From: Scytolyngbya sp. HA4215-MV1 | GTDB lineage: Bacteria > Cyanobacteriota > Cyanobacteriia > Leptolyngbyales > Leptolyngbyaceae | Length of the DNA: 64,000 bases | Direction of reading: 5' to 3' | Assembly: GCA_019359045.1 (NCBI GenBank) | Contig: JAHHIA010000020.1 | Span: 1-64,000, forward strand | Shown here: in pieces, positions 60,020-64,000 of the stretch | Position numbering within the stretch: the stretch's first letter is position 1 | How the letters are laid out: each line of letters opens with the position of its first letter | Position numbers and translations under genes: made by a program | The notes under the pieces: generated by a model | What the model saw: only the letters and a program-made list of their open reading frames with translations | What the model was told of the DNA's origin: nothing | Databases searched by the model: none

Positions 60020-61531
60020 TTGCGGGGACGTAACTTGAGATACAAAGTTCAACACCAATCTGCGGCTCAATGGGAGTTGGAGTGTTGTAAATGGCGAATA
60101 TCTCATTTGATCGCTGGCTTGCTAGACTCTAACCGACTGCTATTTGACCTGCAACGGGCAACTGAGATTGTCCAGAGTTTTTCCGGTTGCCTAAAGCCGG
60201 AGGAGATTGCCTGCTGCATTACTGATGGCTTGGTTGAAAAATTTGAGATCGCCTTTGCCCGGATCTGGTTGCTAGAGCCGGATCAGATGAATCTAAGACT
60301 GGTGGCTTCCTCAGGAATTTATACTCATCTCAATGGCTCGTTTGCGCGTGTTCCGATGGGAGCCTACAAGGTAGGCAAAATTGCCCAAAATCGAGTGTCG
60401 TTTTTAAGCAATAACCTGGCAGATGAATCATGGGTGAAGGATCGTGAATGGGCGATCGCCCTCAATATTCGGGGTTTCGCAGGATATCCACTGCTGATTG
60501 GCGATCGGGTCGTTGGGGTACTGGCAACCTTTAGCCACCAGGCAATGGCACCCGAATTTTTAGAAATTTTGCAAACCATCTGCGCGACTGGGGCGGTAGT
60601 TCTAGATACCGCTTTGCAATACCAAACCCAGCAACAAAATTGGCAAGCGAATACGCAAAGACCTGCTTTTAGCCACCTTGCGCTTTCTGACCAATTGGCA
60701 GGCATCCTGCGCACGGCTCGCCTGACGTTGATTGGAACTGAGCAACCGCTGTCTTTGCCTTTGACTTATCTCTTTTTGCGATCGGCAGAGATGCTTCACC
60801 AACTGGGCTGTAGCTATTGCCGACTGATTTACCAGTCAGACTCGGTAGGCTTAGAAGCGATCGTGCCGATGGTTGAACGGTCTGGAGATAGCCAAACTGA
60901 CCTGACGCAGGGAATCTTAGGAGACTTGATGTTAGCGTCTAGCCATTTGGGGGGGAGTTTGCAGATGCAAACGGGTGCTGATCAAAAAGCCACTCAATTT
61001 TCACTCAAAATTCCTTATCCTAGTTGTCCCCTGTCCGGACGTGTTTATCTTGCATGTCGCCAATCGGTTTTGCAAATGGCATTTACGCATCTGGCGCAGG
61101 TGGCAGGTTTCACCATTTCTACTGTTCCAGAAACCCATACGCCTTGCCTCACAGATGATGTGGCTCACTTATCGACCCACCAATCTGTTGTATGGATTCA
61201 GACGGGTAATTTGCCTATTCCTAAAGGCGTATGTGCAGTGGTGGATTTGCAGACTCGCTCCACGGAGCTACGCGCCGCGATCGAACATGTATCTCAGGGT
61301 AAAACCTGGGGCATTACGCCCTCACAAGAATCGCCATTGTTGCTATCAGAGCGGGAACTGGAAGTAATGACGCTACTTTCTCAAGGCTTACGCGATCGTG
61401 ATATTGCCAATCACCTAATCATTAGCGAAAGCACAGTAAAATTTCACATTAACAATACGCTTGCTAAACTCAAAGCCCGAACTCGATATCAAGCCCTTCA
61501 TAAAGTGGTCGTAAATGGTTGGATTCAATAA
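60020..61531 (+). CDS. GAF-domain LuxR-family transcription regulator
   Basis: 503 residues from a TTG; the true start is uncertain (TTG or GTG nearby). A GAF domain is at about 60-200 (ITDGLVEKFEIAFARIWLLE, GYPLLIGDRVVGVLATFSH). The C-terminal HTH_LuxR domain (about 440-500) reads LSERELEVMTLLSQGLRDRD and STVKFHINNTLAKLKARTRY. It faces away from the CHAT gene with 125 bp between starts, so it may regulate that region. Confidence 0.85.
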   Translation: MRGRNLRYKVQHQSAAQWELECCKWRISHLIAGLLDSNRLLFDLQRATEIVQSFSGCLKPEEIACCITDGLVEKFEIAFARIWLLEPDQMNLRLVASSGIYTHLNGSFARVPMGAYKVGKIAQNRVSFLSNNLADESWVKDREWAIALNIRGFAGYPLLIGDRVVGVLATFSHQAMAPEFLEILQTICATGAVVLDTALQYQTQQQNWQANTQRPAFSHLALSDQLAGILRTARLTLIGTEQPLSLPLTYLFLRSAEMLHQLGCSYCRLIYQSDSVGLEAIVPMVERSGDSQTDLTQGILGDLMLASSHLGGSLQMQTGADQKATQFSLKIPYPSCPLSGRVYLACRQSVLQMAFTHLAQVAGFTISTVPETHTPCLTDDVAHLSTHQSVVWIQTGNLPIPKGVCAVVDLQTRSTELRAAIEHVSQGKTWGITPSQESPLLLSERELEVMTLLSQGLRDRDIANHLIISESTVKFHINNTLAKLKARTRYQALHKVVVNGWIQ

Positions 61532-61699
61532 TTGTTTGAGTATTTCCTTGTGAATATTGCGTTGGCAATCTAGAACATAGAAATTGAGCAATTAAATATC
61601 TACCTGTGTAATCGGATAACGACGAATAATCTATTTTGCTGGTTACGATCGCATGAAAATCACAACGTCCATTAAATTATTCGTCAAGGCAATCCAGCT

Positions 61700-61796
61700 T
61701 TTTGGTAGGTGTTGCTGAATCGCAGTATGAATTGAAACTTCGTTCCAATTCATACAACTCCAAATTCATACCTTGATTCAGCAAAGCCTTTTGGTA
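61700..61796. mobile_element. 81-bp MITE-like element with 8-bp target duplication
   Basis: Inverted repeats: GGTGTTGCTGAATCGCAGT (from 61708) and, reversed, GGCTTTGCTGAATCAAGGT (from 61788), about 20 matches in 27. Both sides carry a perfect TTTTGGTA (61700-61707 and 61789-61796). Inside, GTATGAATTG (61725-61734) pairs fully with CAATTCATAC (61746-61755). It has no coding capacity, so a transposase elsewhere must move it. IS1-, IS1595- and ISAs1-type elements make 8-bp duplications; I cannot choose. Confidence 0.8.
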
Positions 61797-61895
61797 AATA
61801 TAACAAGAGAGATTTTAACTCTATCCAGAGACCCTCTCGATAAGGTTCTCAGCCAGAGATAACTAGGTATCCCTAATTAGTTGTAATAAAGGAGT

Positions 61896-61932
61896 CTGGG
61901 GGCTGCGCCCCCAGGCGGGGGTTTTTACCCCC
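61896..61932. repeat. Two tandem G/C-rich hairpins
   Basis: CTGGGGGC-TGC-GCCCCCAG (61896-61914) is followed by GGGGG-TTTTTA-CCCCC (61917-61932). Palindromes of this kind occur as dispersed copies in cyanobacterial genomes. It could also act as a stem-loop in a transcript. Confidence 0.55.
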
Positions 61933-62295
61933 TCTACCCCTAAAAACATCTTCAATTTAATTTAGCCCAACGACTTATCAGGCGCGAAAAAAAACTCAAT
62001 CATGTCTGCTAGGAGGAGATACCCCAAAAAAATCTCGATCATATTCATTGGCTAGCTTTTATGCCCATTCGCAAGGCCAAGACTAACAGCCTGCCACCCG
62101 TGACCGTAGGCATTGAGTTCCTATAGACTCTGCTTCGTTTGAGAATTCTTCATTTTGACGATCGCCTATTTAAGGATGCCGTAAAAATCAGTTATCCTTA
62201 AGAGTCTTGTTAAAAAAGCAATCACATTGAATGAATCGAGAAATTTAGTGATTTAGCTTGCCAACAAGCGCCATTCTCTTGCAAAAGGCACCCGC

Positions 62296-63711
62296 ATGAT
62301 CAGCACAGATGCAACCCTACTCGAAGACCAGTGGCGACAAGGAGAACTCGTCGAAGTCACCATCACCGACTTGAGCGACAGTGGGGATGGTGTGGGTCGT
62401 TTTGGACAGCGCGTGGTGTTTGTGCCCGATACCGTCACGGGCGATCGCGCCCTCATTCGGCTCATTCGCGTCAAGCCCCAATACGCCCACGGCAAACTGC
62501 ATCAACTACTCGAAGCCTCGCCCCATCGGATTCGTCCCAACTGCATCGTAGCGGACAAATGCGGTGGGTGTCAGTGGCAGCATGTTGATTATGCCTATCA
62601 ACGCGAAGCCAAACGCAATCAAGTCATTCAAGCCCTGGAACGTATTGGCAGCTTTCATCGGGGCGACGAAGTTTTCCCCCTCCCTGTGGTCGATCCCATG
62701 TTGACTGGGACAGAGTCATTAGGGTATCGCAATAAAGTTACCTATCCACTGGCACGATCGTCCGTTGGCCAGGTACAGGCAGGTTACTACCAAAAAGGCA
62801 GTCATCAACTGATCAATTTGAATCAGTGCCCCATTCAAGATCAGCGATTAAACCCTCTACTGGCAGAGGTCAAACAAGACCTCCATAAACGAGGTTGGAG
62901 TATCTATAACGAAAAGCTCCATCGGGGCAAATTGCGTCACCTTTCTCTACGCATTGGGCGACGCACCGGAGAAATGCTGCTCACTCTTGTCGCAACGGAC
63001 GACCATCTTGAGGGGATCGAAACGCAAGCGCAAGCCTGGTTAGAGCGTTATCCAACGCTGGTCGGGGTATCGTTGAACCTGAACCCCGATCGCACCAATG
63101 CTATTTTTGGCAAACAGACTCACCGCCTGGCGGGACAAGCTTTTCTATACGAAGAGTTTGCCGGACTGCAATTCCAAATTCATCCCACCACATTTTTTCA
63201 GATCTATACTGAGCAAGCCGAAGCGATCTTGCAGATCATTCTGGCAGAACTGAACTTGCAAGGGAATGAAGTTGTCGTCGATGCTTACTCTGGTATTGGC
63301 ACTCTCACCTTACCGATCGCGCAGCACGTTCAACAGGCGATCGGGCTAGAAATCCAACCAGAGGCGGTCGAGCAAGCCAGGGACAATGCCCAATTGAATA
63401 GATTGGAAAATGTCACATTTTTGGCTGGAGCTGTTGAAGCAGTCCTACCAACCCTAGAGGCAAAACCCCATATTGTTTTACTCGATCCCCCTCGCAAGGG
63501 CTGTGAGGCATCGGTTATTGCGACCCTTCAGCATATGCAACCTGCTCAAATCGTTTACGTCAGTTGTAATCCGGCAACCCTAGCGCGAGACTTGAAATTA
63601 CTGTGTACCGATCAGCAATACCAACTCACGCGCGTGCAACCCGCCGACTTTTTTCCCCAGACTGCCCATGTCGAATGCGTCGCTTTCCTCAAGAAATCGC
63701 CCCCATCCTGA
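62296..63711 (+). CDS. rlmD: 23S rRNA (uracil-5-)-methyltransferase, RlmD/RumA family
   Basis: 471 residues. N-terminal TRAM domain (about 12-75, VEVTITDLSDSGDGVGRFGQ); [4Fe-4S]-type cysteines in CIVADKCGGCQWQH; the SAM-binding region VVVDAYSGIGTLTLPIAQHV; DPPRKGCEASVI; and the catalytic Cys in YVSCNPATLARDLKLL. It methylates a uridine of 23S rRNA using SAM. The preceding AAAGG fits a ribosome-binding site. Confidence 0.93.
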   Translation: MISTDATLLEDQWRQGELVEVTITDLSDSGDGVGRFGQRVVFVPDTVTGDRALIRLIRVKPQYAHGKLHQLLEASPHRIRPNCIVADKCGGCQWQHVDYAYQREAKRNQVIQALERIGSFHRGDEVFPLPVVDPMLTGTESLGYRNKVTYPLARSSVGQVQAGYYQKGSHQLINLNQCPIQDQRLNPLLAEVKQDLHKRGWSIYNEKLHRGKLRHLSLRIGRRTGEMLLTLVATDDHLEGIETQAQAWLERYPTLVGVSLNLNPDRTNAIFGKQTHRLAGQAFLYEEFAGLQFQIHPTTFFQIYTEQAEAILQIILAELNLQGNEVVVDAYSGIGTLTLPIAQHVQQAIGLEIQPEAVEQARDNAQLNRLENVTFLAGAVEAVLPTLEAKPHIVLLDPPRKGCEASVIATLQHMQPAQIVYVSCNPATLARDLKLLCTDQQYQLTRVQPADFFPQTAHVECVAFLKKSPPS

Positions 63712-63892
63712 TATCAAACCCAGAACGCTCATTGAGCACAATGCTTGCTTTGGGCATTCCCTCAGTCAGAGTGCAAAGCTCTGCATCATTGGCATCGGAT
63801 GTATTCCATCCAATTGAAACGGACGATCTCGATCACCCAATGCCGAAAGATTGGGGTATCGTGTAGGGTGCATGGGGTGAAGGAAAAGCGTT
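63712..63892. other. Short intergenic region between rlmD and lpxD; no gene seen
   Basis: No convincing gene. AAGGAAAAG lies just before the lpxD start and serves as its ribosome-binding site. Confidence 0.5.
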
Positions 63893-64000
63893 ATGAGATT
63901 TGGGCAACTCGTTCAAAAACTGGGTGCAGATCATCACAGTTTAATCGCACAGACAGATCTTGATCCGGAAGTCATTGGCGTTGCGGCGATCGATGCCGCC
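63893..64000 (+). CDS. lpxD: UDP-3-O-acylglucosamine N-acyltransferase, N-terminal part (runs off right edge)
   Basis: The first 36 codons read MRFGQLVQKLGADHHSLIAQ and end DLDPEVIGVAAIDAA, the opening of cyanobacterial LpxD. LpxD adds the second acyl chain in lipid A synthesis. The start follows AAGGAAAAG. The rest of the gene is outside the window. Confidence 0.75.
   Translation, partial: MRFGQLVQKLGADHHSLIAQTDLDPEVIGVAAIDAA

Larger units (their letters stand above)
61532..62295. other. Long intergenic region with a MITE-like element and a hairpin pair
   Basis: 764 bp without a gene that I can support. It holds the 81-bp element at 61708-61788 and the hairpins at 61896-61932. The remaining parts are AT-rich with no recognised features. 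Confidence 0.55.

Overview
The window comes from a filamentous cyanobacterium of the Leptolyngbya/Nostoc kind. It carries apcE, ntcA, the filament-integrity operon fraCDE, a very large two-partner-secretion exoprotein, CHAT, DUF928 and DUF3084 proteins, and the HIP1 octamer GCGATCGC is scattered through most of it. No rRNA, tRNA or CRISPR array was seen. All family calls are made by reading the sequence; no database was searched.

Bases 1-3300 are the most unusual part. An integron integrase gene (intI, 2312-3289, +) faces away from a cassette array on the minus strand. Between them lies an attI-like region with a 42-bp tandem repeat. The first cassette encodes a HEPN-type protein (1270-1950) and ends in a well-formed attC site (1178-1265). 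Beyond that attC lies a two-gene Pycsar-like anti-phage unit: a PycTM-type membrane effector (385-957) and the first 70 codons of its nucleotide cyclase. The cyclase is cut off at its first metal-binding motif by the end of an IS1-like element that runs off the left edge. The part up to about 2300 looks AT-rich and I saw no HIP1 site in it. An integron carrying a Pycsar system and a HEPN protein is the best candidate here for something undescribed.

Bases 3380-8861 hold a small metabolic cluster: nitrilase-like protein, aldehyde dehydrogenase, DUF3598, alpha/beta hydrolase, RidA and PTGR3-like reductase. Three members lack the usual catalytic residues of their families. Then follow a frameshifted Uma2 nuclease, a DUF697 GTPase, an EVE protein, ispD and nadE. 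An overlapping mntA-hepT-NYN operon comes next, followed by an NAD cluster (nrtR, nadD, pncB). Both nadE and pncB carry in-frame insertions made of short cyanobacterial tandem repeats.

Bases 18700-33000 hold a frameshifted conserved gene, a type III glutamine synthetase, a DUF928 protein, a CHASE2 adenylate cyclase, homoserine dehydrogenase, a metal-site-less M16 peptidase homologue, larE, fraCDE and a tandemly duplicated corrinoid adenosyltransferase.

Bases 33400-48300 hold apcE with four linker repeats (suggesting a five-cylinder phycobilisome core), an EF-hand transaldolase, glycogen phosphorylase, an ExoD-like protein, a secreted protein of unknown function, fabI, ntcA, DUF3084 and a YqgF-like nuclease.

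Bases 48300-61500 form one surface/secretion region on the minus strand: a 2451-residue TpsA-like exoprotein, DUF928, and a TPR-CHAT protease-like protein, with a GAF-LuxR regulator diverging from it. The right end has an 81-bp mobile element with an 8-bp target duplication, rlmD, and the start of lpxD.
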